The translations under genes and the position numbers were made by a program. A DNA stretch of 64,000 nucleotides from Sphingomonas pokkalii (GTDB lineage: Bacteria; Pseudomonadota; Alphaproteobacteria; Sphingomonadales; Sphingomonadaceae): contig NZ_QENQ01000001.1 in NCBI RefSeq assembly GCF_003096275.1, forward strand, positions 3,019,565-3,083,564. Reading direction: 5' to 3'. The first letter of the stretch is position 1, and every line of letters begins with the position of its first letter. The notes beneath the pieces are model-generated. The model was not told the DNA's origin and made no database searches. It was given only the letters and a program-made list of their open reading frames with translations. Positions 1 to 8,052 of this stretch are shown in pieces.

Positions 1-114
1 CGAGCAGGTGCCCGTTGCGCCGCAAACATAGGTTGCCGCCTGGGCAGTGCCCGTAACGGCATAGGCGCCGGCGACCATCGCCGCACCCGCCAAAATCGTC
101 TTCAAACGCTTCAT
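1..114 (-). CDS. Exported protein of unknown function, N-terminal fragment (runs off the window)
   Basis: Only the first 38 codons are present. They start at an ATG at 114, preceded by a strong AGGGAGG ribosome binding site. The peptide opens MKRLKTILAGAAMVAGAYAV and has a lysine/arginine N-region, a hydrophobic core and an AQA-A signal peptidase I site near residue 27. Export to the periplasm or beyond is therefore well supported. The mature part begins with Thr, Tyr and two spaced Cys. The family cannot be named from this much; a PEP-CTERM type surface protein is one possibility in sphingomonads. Confidence 0.6.
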   Translation of the reverse strand, partial: MKRLKTILAGAAMVAGAYAVTGTAQAATYVCGATGTCS

Positions 115-451
115 GAAAGACCTCCCTCTAGCCAAGCTTCCAGCCGTGAGCCCTCCGCCGACATGGACAGGTGCACATAGACTCTCTCTGGCTGACACCC
201 CCTCATAGCTCAACCGCACATGATTTACAGCAACATTTTAAACTCTGTTTAACCATAGAATTTACGCATAAAAAACATAGTGTTAGGTGTTAAATCTGAG
301 CAAGTAATGGGTGCCTGGTGCCCCGGATCGGTACGGTAATTCGTCGCGGTGCAACAAAGAATCGGAAAGAAGAGGCCAAGTCATTTCGCTGCCGTCGCGA
401 AGGACGGAAGTTCCGGGATGGCGCCGGCGGCGGGGTTGATTCGATCGGCGT
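115..451. other. Intergenic region, AT-rich promoter segment
   Basis: This 337-base stretch lies between the start of the exported protein at 114 and the end of the flgN-like gene at 452. Positions about 180-300 are clearly more AT-rich than the surroundings and probably hold the promoter of the leftward exported-protein gene. A perfect inverted repeat, TTAAAC-TCT-GTTTAA, lies at 238-252. No credible gene was seen on either strand. Confidence 0.5.
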
Positions 452-877
452 TCAGAGGCGCGCGTTGATCGAGATCGGCGCGGGTGCATCCAGCCCGGCG
501 ATCCCGCCGCACGCGCCATAGGTCGTGCTGCGGCTGCCGGTGAGGCGCTGGGCCTCTGCCGCGATTGCAGCCATCATGTCGGCAGAAAGCTCGATCTGGC
601 GCGACAGGATGCGGGCGTTGACGATCGACGCATCGCGCAGGGTCTTGCTGGCCTCTGCGAGCGCCGCGCGATCCTCCGGTTCCAGCGATTCGAGCCAATC
701 GTCCGGGCCTTGCCGCTTCAGCCGGGCGATCTCGGCCTCGATATTCCCGGCCAGCCGCAGCTTGGCGTTGGCGATCTCGCCGAGTTCGGGGATATAGGGC
801 GCGCGCGACAGACGTTCGCTTTCTTCCTCCATCAAGGCGGTGAGGGACACCATTGCGTCGACAAGCTGGGTGATCAT
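452..877 (-). CDS. FlgN-like flagellar export chaperone
   Basis: A 141-residue, mostly helical protein with no signal peptide or membrane segment. Its start (ATG at 877) overlaps the stop of flgJ by 4 bases, so it is translationally coupled to the flgI-flgJ unit. Last position in a flgI-flgJ unit, a size near 140 residues and charged helices (for example EEESERLSRA near residue 17) fit FlgN, the cytoplasmic chaperone of the hook-filament junction proteins FlgK and FlgL. FlgN proteins are poorly conserved, so the name rests on position and shape rather than on a motif. Confidence 0.5.
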   Translation of the reverse strand: MITQLVDAMVSLTALMEEESERLSRAPYIPELGEIANAKLRLAGNIEAEIARLKRQGPDDWLESLEPEDRAALAEASKTLRDASIVNARILSRQIELSADMMAAIAAEAQRLTGSRSTTYGACGGIAGLDAPAPISINARL

Positions 878-1182
878 TTCTGTCCTTGCTGTAGCTTGAG
901 GATCTGGTCGAGCACGGCCGGGGCGAGGCCCACGCCGCCCCGCCGCGCCATTTCGGCACCGAGCTTTTCGGCGAGAACGCCGCGGAACATCTCTTCGCCA
1001 TGTCCGCCGGAAAATTCGCCGTCCTGCTGCACGCTTTCGAGCATCAGTTTCGCCATCTGGCCCAGGAAAACGCTTTCGAATTCCTGCGCGGTCTTGGCGT
1101 TCTTGGGATCCACCTTGGGCGGCTGGGGCGTGGTAGTCGCCGTGGCCGCCGTGGCCGGGAGGATGGGGGTGGTCGGCATCAT
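874..1182 (-). CDS. flgJ: Rod-binding protein, short FlgJ type
   Basis: A 102-residue protein with a Pro/Thr/Ala-rich N-terminus followed by the rod-binding domain. The domain shows the family pattern FESVFLGQMAKLML near residues 35-48 and then GGHGEEMFRGVLAEKLG. It matches only the N-terminal half of enterobacterial FlgJ and lacks the peptidoglycan hydrolase domain, as is usual in alphaproteobacteria. It is expected to act in the periplasm as the rod scaffold or cap. The start overlaps the flgI stop (ATGATG at 1182-1177 over TGA at 1181-1179), and the 3' end overlaps the flgN-like gene, giving a tight three-gene unit. Confidence 0.8.
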   Translation of the reverse strand: MMPTTPILPATAATATTTPQPPKVDPKNAKTAQEFESVFLGQMAKLMLESVQQDGEFSGGHGEEMFRGVLAEKLGAEMARRGGVGLAPAVLDQILKLQQGQK

Positions 1183-2282
1183 TGCACCTCGATTTCGGCC
1201 TGGAGCGCGCCGGCCGACTTGATGGCCTGCAAGATGGTGATCAGGTCGCGCGGCGAGACGCCCAGCGTGTTGAGCCCGCTGACCAGCGATTGCAGCGACG
1301 GCCCGTTGATGACCGCCAGGCTGGCGCCGTTGCCGTCGTTCACCTGCACCTGGGTGCGCGGCACCACCGTGGTCTGGCCGTTCGAGAAGGGCGCGGGCTG
1401 CGAGACCTGCGGCGCTTCGGTGACGGTGATGGTGAGGCCGCCCTGGGCGATGGCGACGGGGGTGATCCGCACGTCGCTGTTCATCACCACCGTGCCCGAG
1501 GCTTCGTTGATGACGACGCGCGCCGGCTGATCCACCTTCACCTCGAGATCGCCGACCTGGGTGACGAGATCGATCACCGAACCCTGGCTGCCGGGTGCGC
1601 CGCGGACCTCCACCGTGGAAGGATCGAGCATCTGCGCGGCGCCGGGATAGCGGCCGTTGATCGCGCGGGCGATGCGATCGGCGGTGGTGAAATCGGGGTT
1701 CTTCAGCGCCAGCTTCAGGCTGGTCGACGAGCGCAGGGCGAACGGCACTTCGCGTTCGATGATCGCGCCGCCGGCAATGCGCGCGGAGGTGGTGACGCCG
1801 CGACTGACGCTGGCGGCCGCGCCCTGGCCCTTGAAGCCGGAAACGGCCAGCGGCCCCTGCGCGACGGCATAGATTTCGCCATCCAGCGCGCGCAACGAGG
1901 ACGCGATCAGCGTGCCGCCCTGCAAGCTGGTGGCATCGCCCAGCGCAGAAACCTGCACATCGATGCGCGAGCCGGAGCGGGCGAAGGGGGGCATGGTCGC
2001 GGTGATCGAAACGGCTGCCACATTCTGCGTGCGCATCTGCGTGCCGCGGATATTCACGCCCATCCGTTCGAGCATCGACTGCATCGATTCCTCGGTGAAC
2101 GGCGCGTTGCGGATGCGATCGCCCGTGCCCGCCAGACCGACGACCAGGCCGTAGCCGACGAGTTGGTTCTCGCGAACGTTCTCGACGTCCACGATATCCT
2201 TGATGCGCGTCTGACCGCTCGCTTCGGGCGCGCCGGCAATGGCGAGCAAGAGCGCCAGCATCGATCCGTACAGACGGTACAT
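1179..2282 (-). CDS. flgI: Flagellar P-ring protein FlgI
   Basis: A 367-residue protein of full family length with a cleavable signal peptide (MYRLYGSMLALLLAIAGAPE). The signature DVENVRENQLVGYGLVVGL follows directly, and the C-terminus carries SGLNTLGVSPRDLITILQAI. FlgI assembles the P-ring around the rod in the peptidoglycan layer. A GAGAGG ribosome site sits just upstream of the ATG. It heads the leftward flgI-flgJ-flgN unit and is divergent from fliX, the same arrangement as in Caulobacter. Confidence 0.95.
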   Translation of the reverse strand: MYRLYGSMLALLLAIAGAPEASGQTRIKDIVDVENVRENQLVGYGLVVGLAGTGDRIRNAPFTEESMQSMLERMGVNIRGTQMRTQNVAAVSITATMPPFARSGSRIDVQVSALGDATSLQGGTLIASSLRALDGEIYAVAQGPLAVSGFKGQGAAASVSRGVTTSARIAGGAIIEREVPFALRSSTSLKLALKNPDFTTADRIARAINGRYPGAAQMLDPSTVEVRGAPGSQGSVIDLVTQVGDLEVKVDQPARVVINEASGTVVMNSDVRITPVAIAQGGLTITVTEAPQVSQPAPFSNGQTTVVPRTQVQVNDGNGASLAVINGPSLQSLVSGLNTLGVSPRDLITILQAIKSAGALQAEIEVQ

Positions 2283-2357
2283 AAACCTCTCGGGCGAAGT
2301 GGAAACTTAACGATATTCTTCTTATAGGAAGAGGAGAGCCAACCGGGCTCACGAGGG

Positions 2358-2783
2358 TTGGAATTCGTGCGCATCGACAGCCTTTCACCGATTATGGCAC
2401 GCAACCTGTTGGGGGTGCTGCCAAAGTCTGTGTCTGGCCTGACCGCAGCGACCGAAGAATCCCGCCCCGCGACCGTGCAGCCCCTGCCGGCGCCGGCGGC
2501 CACGCCGGCCACCACCGTGCAGATGCTGGTGGCGATCGCGGTCGCCAATCCGGTGGTCGAGCGGCGCCGCAAGCTTGCCCGCAAGGCCGAACGCGGGATC
2601 GACATGCTCGATCGCCTGCACAAGGAACTGATCGCCGGAGCGCCGAACCCCGCGCGTCTGCGCGACATCGTGGAATGGACGCAGACGATCGCGCCCCCGG
2701 AGGACCCGGCGCTGGCCCAGTTGATGGGCGAGATCGAACTCCGCGTCCGGGTGGAACTCGCCAAGCTCGACATCGAGGTCTGA
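2358..2783 (+). CDS. fliX: Flagellar assembly regulator FliX
   Basis: A small (about 140 residues), Ala/Pro-rich then helical protein. In Caulobacter, FliX is a trans-acting partner of the sigma-54 activator FlbD; it couples assembly of early flagellar structures to late gene transcription and sits divergent to flgI, as here. The C-terminal half (ERGIDMLDRLHKELIAG and VEWTQTIAPPEDPALAQLM) matches my memory of the family. The longest frame opens at TTG 2358. A GTG at 2367, about 9 bases after GAGGG, is the better-placed start and would give MRIDSLSPI. No flbD lies in the window. Confidence 0.75.
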   Translation: MEFVRIDSLSPIMARNLLGVLPKSVSGLTAATEESRPATVQPLPAPAATPATTVQMLVAIAVANPVVERRRKLARKAERGIDMLDRLHKELIAGAPNPARLRDIVEWTQTIAPPEDPALAQLMGEIELRVRVELAKLDIEV

Positions 2784-2841
2784 GGCTTCCGGCTGCCGAC
2801 CGGCTTTCGCGGCGCGAATTCCGGCGCTAGACGGGCGGTGC

Positions 2842-3324
2842 ATGGATATCCGACCCGCAACCCCCGCCGATGCGGACGCGATCTGGCATATCCTGGAATC
2901 CGTGCTGCGGGCAGGGGAAACCTATGCACTCGATCGCGATCTATCGCGCGACGATGCGGTGGCCTTTTGGCTGGGCGGGGATCGCCAAAGCTTCGTCGCG
3001 ATCGCGCACGGCATGGTGGTCGGCACCTATTATCTGCGTGCCAACCAGGCGGGCGGCGGCGCGCATATCGCCAATTGCGGCTATGCCACGCTTGCCGAGG
3101 CGCGGGGGCGCGGCGTGGCGCGGGCGATGGCAGTGCATTCCTTCGCGGAGGCGCGGGCGCGGGGCTTTCGGGCGATGCAGTTCAACTTCGTCGTCAGCAG
3201 CAATGTCCCGGCCGTGCGGCTGTGGCACGCACTGGGCTTCGAGACCGTCGGGCGGGTTCCCGAGGCGTTCGATCATCCCGAACGCGGCCTGGTCGATGCG
3301 CTGATATTGTATCGCCGGCTGTAG
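2842..3324 (+). CDS. GNAT family N-acetyltransferase
   Basis: A 160-residue single-domain protein starting MDIRPATPADADAIWHIL, a typical GNAT opening. The acetyl-CoA loop is ARGRGVARAMAVHSF near residues 87-102, and the C-terminal signature SNVPAVRLWHALGFETVGRVP follows. The substrate cannot be told from the sequence. It sits between fliX and the flhB operon, convergent with flhB (13-base gap), and has no obvious flagellar role. Modification of an amino acid, peptide or small amine are all possible. Confidence 0.85.
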   Translation: MDIRPATPADADAIWHILESVLRAGETYALDRDLSRDDAVAFWLGGDRQSFVAIAHGMVVGTYYLRANQAGGGAHIANCGYATLAEARGRGVARAMAVHSFAEARARGFRAMQFNFVVSSNVPAVRLWHALGFETVGRVPEAFDHPERGLVDALILYRRL

Positions 3325-3336
3325 CCGCGTCGCGGA

Positions 3337-4413
3337 TCAGCGCCGGTTGCGGGCGATCTTCATCACGTAGCTTATGACTTCCGCGACGGCAGCATAATGC
3401 TCCACCGGGATCGGGCGGTCGAGGTCGGCGCTGGCATAGAGCGCGCGGGCCAGCGGGCGGTTTTCCACCAGCGGAATGTTGTTCGCGGTGGCGATCTCGC
3501 GGATCTTGAGCGCGATGCTGTCAACGCCCTTGGCCACCACCACCGGAGCGCCCATCGCACCGTGATCATATTGCAGCGCCACGGCATAGTGGGTGGGATT
3601 GGTGATGACGACGCTCGCCTTGGGCACGTTGGACATCATGCGGCTGCGTGCCCGTTGCATCTGGATGGCGCGGATCTTCCCCTTGATCTTGGGATCGCCT
3701 TCGCTCTGCTTGTATTCGTCCTTCACTTCCTGAAGGCTCATGCGCATCCGTTTCAGATAGGCGCGGCGCTGCCAGACGAAATCGAACAGCGCCAGCGCGC
3801 CGACCAGCATGGCAACCGGCCGCAGCATCGCGACGACAATGGCGCTGGCGACGCTCCCGGTATCGACCAGATCGGCACCCACCAGCCGATCGATCGTTGC
3901 CGCGTGCGGCCAGGCGATCGTGCCGGCGATGCCGGCGACCAGGCAGAGCTTGGTGAAGGTTTTCAGAAATTCGACAAGCGCCTGCTTCCCGAACATCCGC
4001 TTCGCGCCGCTCATGGGATTGAGCTTGCTCCACTTGGGCTTGACCCGCGACCAGCTGATCATCGGGCGGCCCTGCAGCACGCCGCCGAGGACCGCGAAGC
4101 CGAACAGCGCCGCCATGATCGGGGTGAGCGCCGTGGCGATCGCGGTAAACAGGCCGGTCGCGAAATCCTGTCCGCCTTCCGGCGTCATGTGGAAATCGTC
4201 GGCGCTGCCCCAAAGCCGCACGAACAGGTTGCCCAGATGCTGGATGGTGTAGGTGCCCAGGCCGCCCATCACGACCAGCGCGGCGGTGAACATCGCCGCA
4301 TGGCGCATTTCCGGCGCCATCGGCACGTCGCCGCGTTTTCGGGCGTCCTCGAGCTTCTTGTCGGTCGGTTCCTGTGTCTTGTCGTCCGAATCCTCGCCGC
4401 CGCCCGCCATCAC
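3337..4413 (-). CDS. flhB: Flagellar export gate protein FlhB
   Basis: A 358-residue inner-membrane protein of the flagellar type III export gate. It has the usual charged N-terminus (EPTDKKLEDARKRGDVP), four transmembrane segments and a cytoplasmic domain with the autocleavage motif NPTH near residue 270. Cleavage there switches substrate class from rod/hook to filament. The start is either GTG 4413, overlapping the fliR stop as GTGA, or the next codon, ATG 4410. It is the last gene of the flgC-fliE-fliQ-fliR-flhB unit. Confidence 0.96.
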   Translation of the reverse strand: MMAGGGEDSDDKTQEPTDKKLEDARKRGDVPMAPEMRHAAMFTAALVVMGGLGTYTIQHLGNLFVRLWGSADDFHMTPEGGQDFATGLFTAIATALTPIMAALFGFAVLGGVLQGRPMISWSRVKPKWSKLNPMSGAKRMFGKQALVEFLKTFTKLCLVAGIAGTIAWPHAATIDRLVGADLVDTGSVASAIVVAMLRPVAMLVGALALFDFVWQRRAYLKRMRMSLQEVKDEYKQSEGDPKIKGKIRAIQMQRARSRMMSNVPKASVVITNPTHYAVALQYDHGAMGAPVVVAKGVDSIALKIREIATANNIPLVENRPLARALYASADLDRPIPVEHYAAVAEVISYVMKIARNRR

Positions 4414-5168
4414 CAGCCCCCTTGCATCGCATCACCCATGGCGCGGGTGAAGAAGGTCAGCATGGTGCCGATGGTGGTGATGGCCAGCGCGAGGCCGAGC
4501 AGCAGGTTGAGCGGCTGCGAGATGAAGAAGACCTGGATCGCCGGTGCGACACGGGCCGCCAGGCCCAGCGCGACGTTGAAGATGATGCCATAGACCAGGA
4601 ACGGCGCCGCGAGGCTGATGCCCAGCGTCATCGAGCGGCTGATCGCCTGTATGGCGAGCTCGGCGAAGTCGTGCATCGGCGGCATCCCGCCGATCGGAAA
4701 GGATTGGTAGCTGTGGACGATCGCGCCGAGCCAGAGGTGATGCACCTGCATCCCCATGCACGCCAGCGCGGCGACCAGGCCAACGAGCTTCGAGAGGATC
4801 GGCGCCTGGCTGGACTGGGCCGGATCGAACATCACCGCCGCGGACAGGCCGATCTGCATACTCATCAGCGATCCGGCCATCGAAATCGCGAAGAACAGGA
4901 TCTTGACGATCATGCCCATGGCAAGGCCGGTGATCAGTTCGGTGACGAGCACCGCCGGCAGGATCGCGCCCGCTTCCACCGCCGTGCGGGCGGGGGCGCC
5001 GATCAGGCCGTACATCGCCGCCGACATCGCGAAGGCGATGAACAGGCGGATGCGGCCCGGAATCGCGTCTTCCCCGAACACCGGCAGCAGCATCAGCACC
5101 GCGCCGACCCGTGCGAACACGATGAAGAACGCCGTGACGTGCAGTGCGAGATCGGGGGGGACGATCAT
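4410..5168 (-). CDS. fliR: Flagellar export gate protein FliR
   Basis: A 252-residue polytopic protein with about six transmembrane segments, including GEDAIPGRIRLFIAFAMSAA and a conserved-looking middle segment (LITGLAMGMIVKILFFAISM). With FliP and FliQ it forms the inner-membrane export pore, and its length matches the family. The ATG at 5168 overlaps the fliQ stop by 4 bases, and its own stop overlaps the flhB start. Confidence 0.95.
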   Translation of the reverse strand: MIVPPDLALHVTAFFIVFARVGAVLMLLPVFGEDAIPGRIRLFIAFAMSAAMYGLIGAPARTAVEAGAILPAVLVTELITGLAMGMIVKILFFAISMAGSLMSMQIGLSAAVMFDPAQSSQAPILSKLVGLVAALACMGMQVHHLWLGAIVHSYQSFPIGGMPPMHDFAELAIQAISRSMTLGISLAAPFLVYGIIFNVALGLAARVAPAIQVFFISQPLNLLLGLALAITTIGTMLTFFTRAMGDAMQGGW

Positions 5169-5428
5169 CCGTGGATGATCATATCGCTGATCTTGCCCAT
5201 GAACGCGCCGAGCGCCTGGCCGATCGTGGGAAGCATCAGCAGGAACACCAGCCCCATCGCCACCAGCTTGGGCACGAAGGTTAGGGTGGTTTCCTGAATC
5301 TGGGTAAGCGCCTGGAGCAGGCCGATGACGACGCCCACGATCAGCGACGTCAGCAACAGCGGGCCGGCGACCGTGAGGATCAGGAACAGTGCCGATTCCG
5401 TGAGGCTGATCAGTTGCGTGGGCGTCAT
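5165..5428 (-). CDS. fliQ: Flagellar export gate protein FliQ
   Basis: An 87-residue protein with two hydrophobic hairpin segments (LFLILTVAGPLLLTSLIVGV and KLVAMGLVFLLMLPTIGQAL). Between them lies the highly conserved family segment GLLQALTQIQETTLTFVPKL. It is a subunit of the FliPQR export pore. It lies 16 bases after fliE and overlaps fliR. Confidence 0.96.
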   Translation of the reverse strand: MTPTQLISLTESALFLILTVAGPLLLTSLIVGVVIGLLQALTQIQETTLTFVPKLVAMGLVFLLMLPTIGQALGAFMGKISDMIIHG

Positions 5429-5444
5429 GGCGAGGCTGCCCGGA

Positions 5445-5765
5445 TCAGATCTGCATACGCATGATGTCGGTATAGGCGCCGACCACGCGATCGCGCACCG
5501 CCACCATCGTGTCGAGCGCGGTCTCCGCCGCGCCGATCGCGGTGACGACGTCGATCAGATCGCCCTTGCCGGCCACCTGCTTGGCAGATGCGGCCTCGGC
5601 GGTGCGCAGCCTGTCGGCGGTGCCGCCGACGAGGTTCTCGACCATGGCGCCGAAACCGGAATTGCCGGTGCCGACACTGCCCGCCTCATCCGCCTTGCCG
5701 AGGCTGTTTCCAAGGGACGCGACCCGGCCATACGCCTTGGTGGCGTCCAATGCTCCGATAGACAT
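5445..5765 (-). CDS. fliE: Flagellar hook-basal body adaptor FliE
   Basis: A 106-residue helical protein. FliE joins the MS-ring/export gate to the proximal rod and is the first exported substrate. The C-terminus, LDTMVAVRDRVVGAYTDIMR, shows the family pattern (KLV..RDKLV.AYqEIMrM). The N-terminal part is Gly/Ala-rich, as usual. It is 13 bases after flgC and upstream of fliQ. Confidence 0.92.
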   Translation of the reverse strand: MSIGALDATKAYGRVASLGNSLGKADEAGSVGTGNSGFGAMVENLVGGTADRLRTAEAASAKQVAGKGDLIDVVTAIGAAETALDTMVAVRDRVVGAYTDIMRMQI

Positions 5766-5778
5766 GTGAGGCTACCCC

Positions 5779-6186
5779 TTATTTCAGCAGATCGATGGTG
5801 CGCATCGTAAGGCTCTTGGCCGCTTCGATGGCGTTGAGATTGGCTTCATAGCTGCGCTGTGCCGCCTTCATGTCGGCGCTTTCGATCAGCCCGTTGACGT
5901 TGGGCTTCAGCACATAGCCTTGTGCGTCCGCGGCCGGGTGACCCGGCTGATAGACCTTGGTGAAGTTCGACTGATCGCCCTGGACCGACCTGACCTTCAC
6001 GCCGGTCGCGCCGGTCGCGCGATCGACTTCGGCCTGGAAGCTGACGACGCGGCGGCGATAGGGATCGCCGCCCGGCGTCTCTGCCACCGAGTCCTGGTTC
6101 GCAAGGTTCTCCGCGATCACCCGCATCCGCAGCGACTGCGCGCGCAAACCCGAGGCGGAAACGCCCAGCGAAGCATCCAAATCCAT
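5779..6186 (-). CDS. flgC: Flagellar proximal rod protein FlgC
   Basis: A 135-residue rod protein. The N-terminal rod/hook signature is SASGLRAQSLRMRVIAENLA, and the C-terminal one is NVNGLIESADMKAAQRSYEA followed by a helix that ends TMRTIDLLK. The frame is open to 6201, but ATG 6186 follows GGAGGA by 7 bases and is the likely start. It is the first gene of the flgC-fliE-fliQ-fliR-flhB unit. Its usual partner flgB is not next to it and must be elsewhere. Confidence 0.93.
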   Translation of the reverse strand: MDLDASLGVSASGLRAQSLRMRVIAENLANQDSVAETPGGDPYRRRVVSFQAEVDRATGATGVKVRSVQGDQSNFTKVYQPGHPAADAQGYVLKPNVNGLIESADMKAAQRSYEANLNAIEAAKSLTMRTIDLLK

Positions 6187-6301
6187 CCGTCGATCCTCCA
6201 CGGCCCGAAACGGCCCATGCCATCATTGTAGGCAATTTTTGCCGGGCCGGGCGCCTGGGGCGGAAAAAAGGTTCCTATAAGTCTGGGGGAAAGGGAGACG
6301 C
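6187..6301. promoter_or_regulatory. Divergent promoter region flgC / fliN
   Basis: A 115-base region between two divergent flagellar units. It contains a short perfect inverted repeat, GGCAATTTTTGCC, at 6231-6243 and a purine-rich ribosome site before fliN. I looked for a sigma-54 GG-N10-GC element and found none with correct spacing, so the promoter class is undecided. Confidence 0.4.
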
Positions 6302-6538
6302 ATGTCGGTACTCGATGGAATCATGATCGAAATGTCGGTGGTACTCGGCTCGACCGAAGTGCCCGTCCGGCAGATCCTGCAAATGAGCCGCGGCGCGATG
6401 ATCCCGCTCGACTGCGGCCAGGACGATCCGAGCCTGGTCTATGTGAACGGCGAACTCGTCGCCACCGGCCGCATCCTCGTCGACGGCGAGGTGATGTCGC
6501 TCGAAATTTCCGAACTCATCAAGAAGTCGCGTAACTGA
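6302..6538 (+). CDS. fliN: Flagellar motor switch protein FliN, short form
   Basis: A 78-residue protein that is essentially one SpoA (surface presentation of antigens) domain: MIEMSVVLGSTEVPVRQILQ, then MIPLDCGQDDPSLVYVNGEL, and a C-terminal VDGEVMSLEISEL. It is a C-ring subunit in the cytoplasm that sets rotor switching and helps dock export substrates. It is much shorter than the roughly 137-residue E. coli FliN and lacks the acidic N-terminal arm. Its stop TGA overlaps the fliO ATG by 1 base. Confidence 0.88.
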   Translation: MSVLDGIMIEMSVVLGSTEVPVRQILQMSRGAMIPLDCGQDDPSLVYVNGELVATGRILVDGEVMSLEISELIKKSRN

Positions 6539-7293
6539 TGGACATCCTGTCGATGCTGCGTACGCTGGGCGCGCTGGGCCTGGTGCTGGGAATGCTCGCT
6601 GGCGCGCTGTGGGCGGTGCGGCGATATGATCTGCGCCTGCCTGGCCGGGTTGCCGGGGGCGGGCGCAAGCGCGTGGAACTGGTCGAGCGGCTGGCGGTCG
6701 ATGCCAAGCGATCGGTCGCGCTGATCCGCCGCGACGGCTGCGAGCATCTGATCCTGATCGGCCCGGAAGGCCATGCGACGATCGAAACCGGTATCGTGGC
6801 GCCGGTGCAGCCGGTGGCGGAACCTGTCGCACCGGCCGAAACGCCGGCCCGCATCGAGGCGGACCTCGCCACCCTGAAGGCAGGCGTGACCAAGCTCGCC
6901 GGCAAGCTCGATTTCCGCGCGATGGTGGATCGCATCCGCCCCGAGACCGACATGTCCGACGCGGCCCCCATCGCGGATGCCGCGCCTGCGCCGCTCGCGA
7001 AGCAACCGGGCTGGATGCTGGTGCCGGCGAACGATGCCGATCCGGCGCCGACCGACCCCGAGCCTTCGGGCCCCGAACCTTCCGATTCCGCCCGTTCCGA
7101 TGCCGGTTCCGCGGATGCCGATGCGTTCGACGCCGCGCTTTCCGAGTCCGGGCATCTCGATACCGAGCCTGCGTCTCTGGCCGCGTCGCGCCCGCGCCGT
7201 GCCAAGTCGGCAGCGGCATCCACGCGCACCCGCGGCCCGCGCGACACCACGCGCTGGAACAAGCGCGCGGTGCGCGAGGCGCTCAATGCGTAA
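6538..7293 (+). CDS. fliO: Flagellar biosynthesis protein FliO
   Basis: A 251-residue protein with one N-terminal membrane segment (SMLRTLGALGLVLGMLAGAL). A FliO-like cytoplasmic domain follows, with KRVELVERLAVDAKRSVALI, the part that resembles the family. FliO is a scaffold for FliP ring assembly. The C-terminal half is a low-complexity Ser/Pro/Asp/Glu tail (for example SGPEPSDSARSDAGSADAD), making it longer than enterobacterial FliO. It overlaps the fliP start by 8 bases. Confidence 0.85.
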   Translation: MDILSMLRTLGALGLVLGMLAGALWAVRRYDLRLPGRVAGGGRKRVELVERLAVDAKRSVALIRRDGCEHLILIGPEGHATIETGIVAPVQPVAEPVAPAETPARIEADLATLKAGVTKLAGKLDFRAMVDRIRPETDMSDAAPIADAAPAPLAKQPGWMLVPANDADPAPTDPEPSGPEPSDSARSDAGSADADAFDAALSESGHLDTEPASLAASRPRRAKSAAASTRTRGPRDTTRWNKRAVREALNA

Positions 7294-8041
7294 GTTTCTG
7301 TTCGCGGCCTTGCTGCTGATCGTATTGCCGGTTGCGGCGTACGCGCAGGGGGCCGCACCGGCACAGGCCGCGGCCCAGGGCGCGACCATCAGCATCGGCG
7401 GCGAAGGCCCGCTTTCCGCAAAGGCCATCCAGCTCGTGCTGATGATGACCGTGCTGAGCCTGGCGCCGGGACTGCTGATGACGGTGACGAGCTTCACCCG
7501 TATGGTGGTGGCGCTGTCGCTGCTGCGCACCGGCATCGGCACGCCCGGCGTGCCGCCGAACCCCGTGATCATCAGCCTGGCGCTGTTCCTGAGCTTCTTC
7601 GTGATGGCGCCGACGTTCGAGAAGGCCTGGGCCGACGGGGTGGAGCCCTATACCAAGGGCAAGCTGACCGAGACGGTGGCGTTCGAGAAGACGACCGAGC
7701 CGTTCCGGCAGTTCATGCTCGGCCAGGTGCGCGACAGCGATCTGAAGCTGTTCGCCGATCTGGCGAACAAGAAGATCGCGACGCGCGCCGAAACGCCCCT
7801 GACGACGCTGGCGCCGGCCTTCATGATCTCCGAGCTTCGCCGCGCGTTCGAAATCGGCTTTCTGTTGCTGCTGCCGTTCCTGGTGATCGATCTGGCGGTT
7901 TCCGCCGTGCTGATGGCGATGGGCATGATGATGCTGCCGCCCCCGACGATCGCCTTGCCGATGAAGATCATCTTCTTCGTGCTGGTCGATGGCTGGGCGC
8001 TGGTTGCGGGCTCGCTGGTGAAGAGTTTCCTGCCGCATTGA
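7286..8041 (+). CDS. fliP: Flagellar export gate protein FliP
   Basis: A 251-residue protein of full length, starting at ATG 7286 inside the end of fliO. The N-terminal signal-like segment (MRKFLFAALLLIVLPVAAYA) is typical of FliP. Diagnostic blocks are MTSFTRM-like TVTSFTRMVVALSLLRTGIG, PPNPVIISLALFLSFFVMAP and, at the C-terminus, MGMMMLPPPTIALPMKIIFF. FliP is the main subunit of the export pore. Confidence 0.97.
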   Translation: MRKFLFAALLLIVLPVAAYAQGAAPAQAAAQGATISIGGEGPLSAKAIQLVLMMTVLSLAPGLLMTVTSFTRMVVALSLLRTGIGTPGVPPNPVIISLALFLSFFVMAPTFEKAWADGVEPYTKGKLTETVAFEKTTEPFRQFMLGQVRDSDLKLFADLANKKIATRAETPLTTLAPAFMISELRRAFEIGFLLLLPFLVIDLAVSAVLMAMGMMMLPPPTIALPMKIIFFVLVDGWALVAGSLVKSFLPH

Positions 8042-8052
8042 GCGCGGCGGGT

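Noticed and set aside
6187..6301. Possible sigma-54 promoter before flgC or fliN
   Set aside because: GG and GC dinucleotides occur, but no pair has the required 10-base spacing with the flanking consensus.
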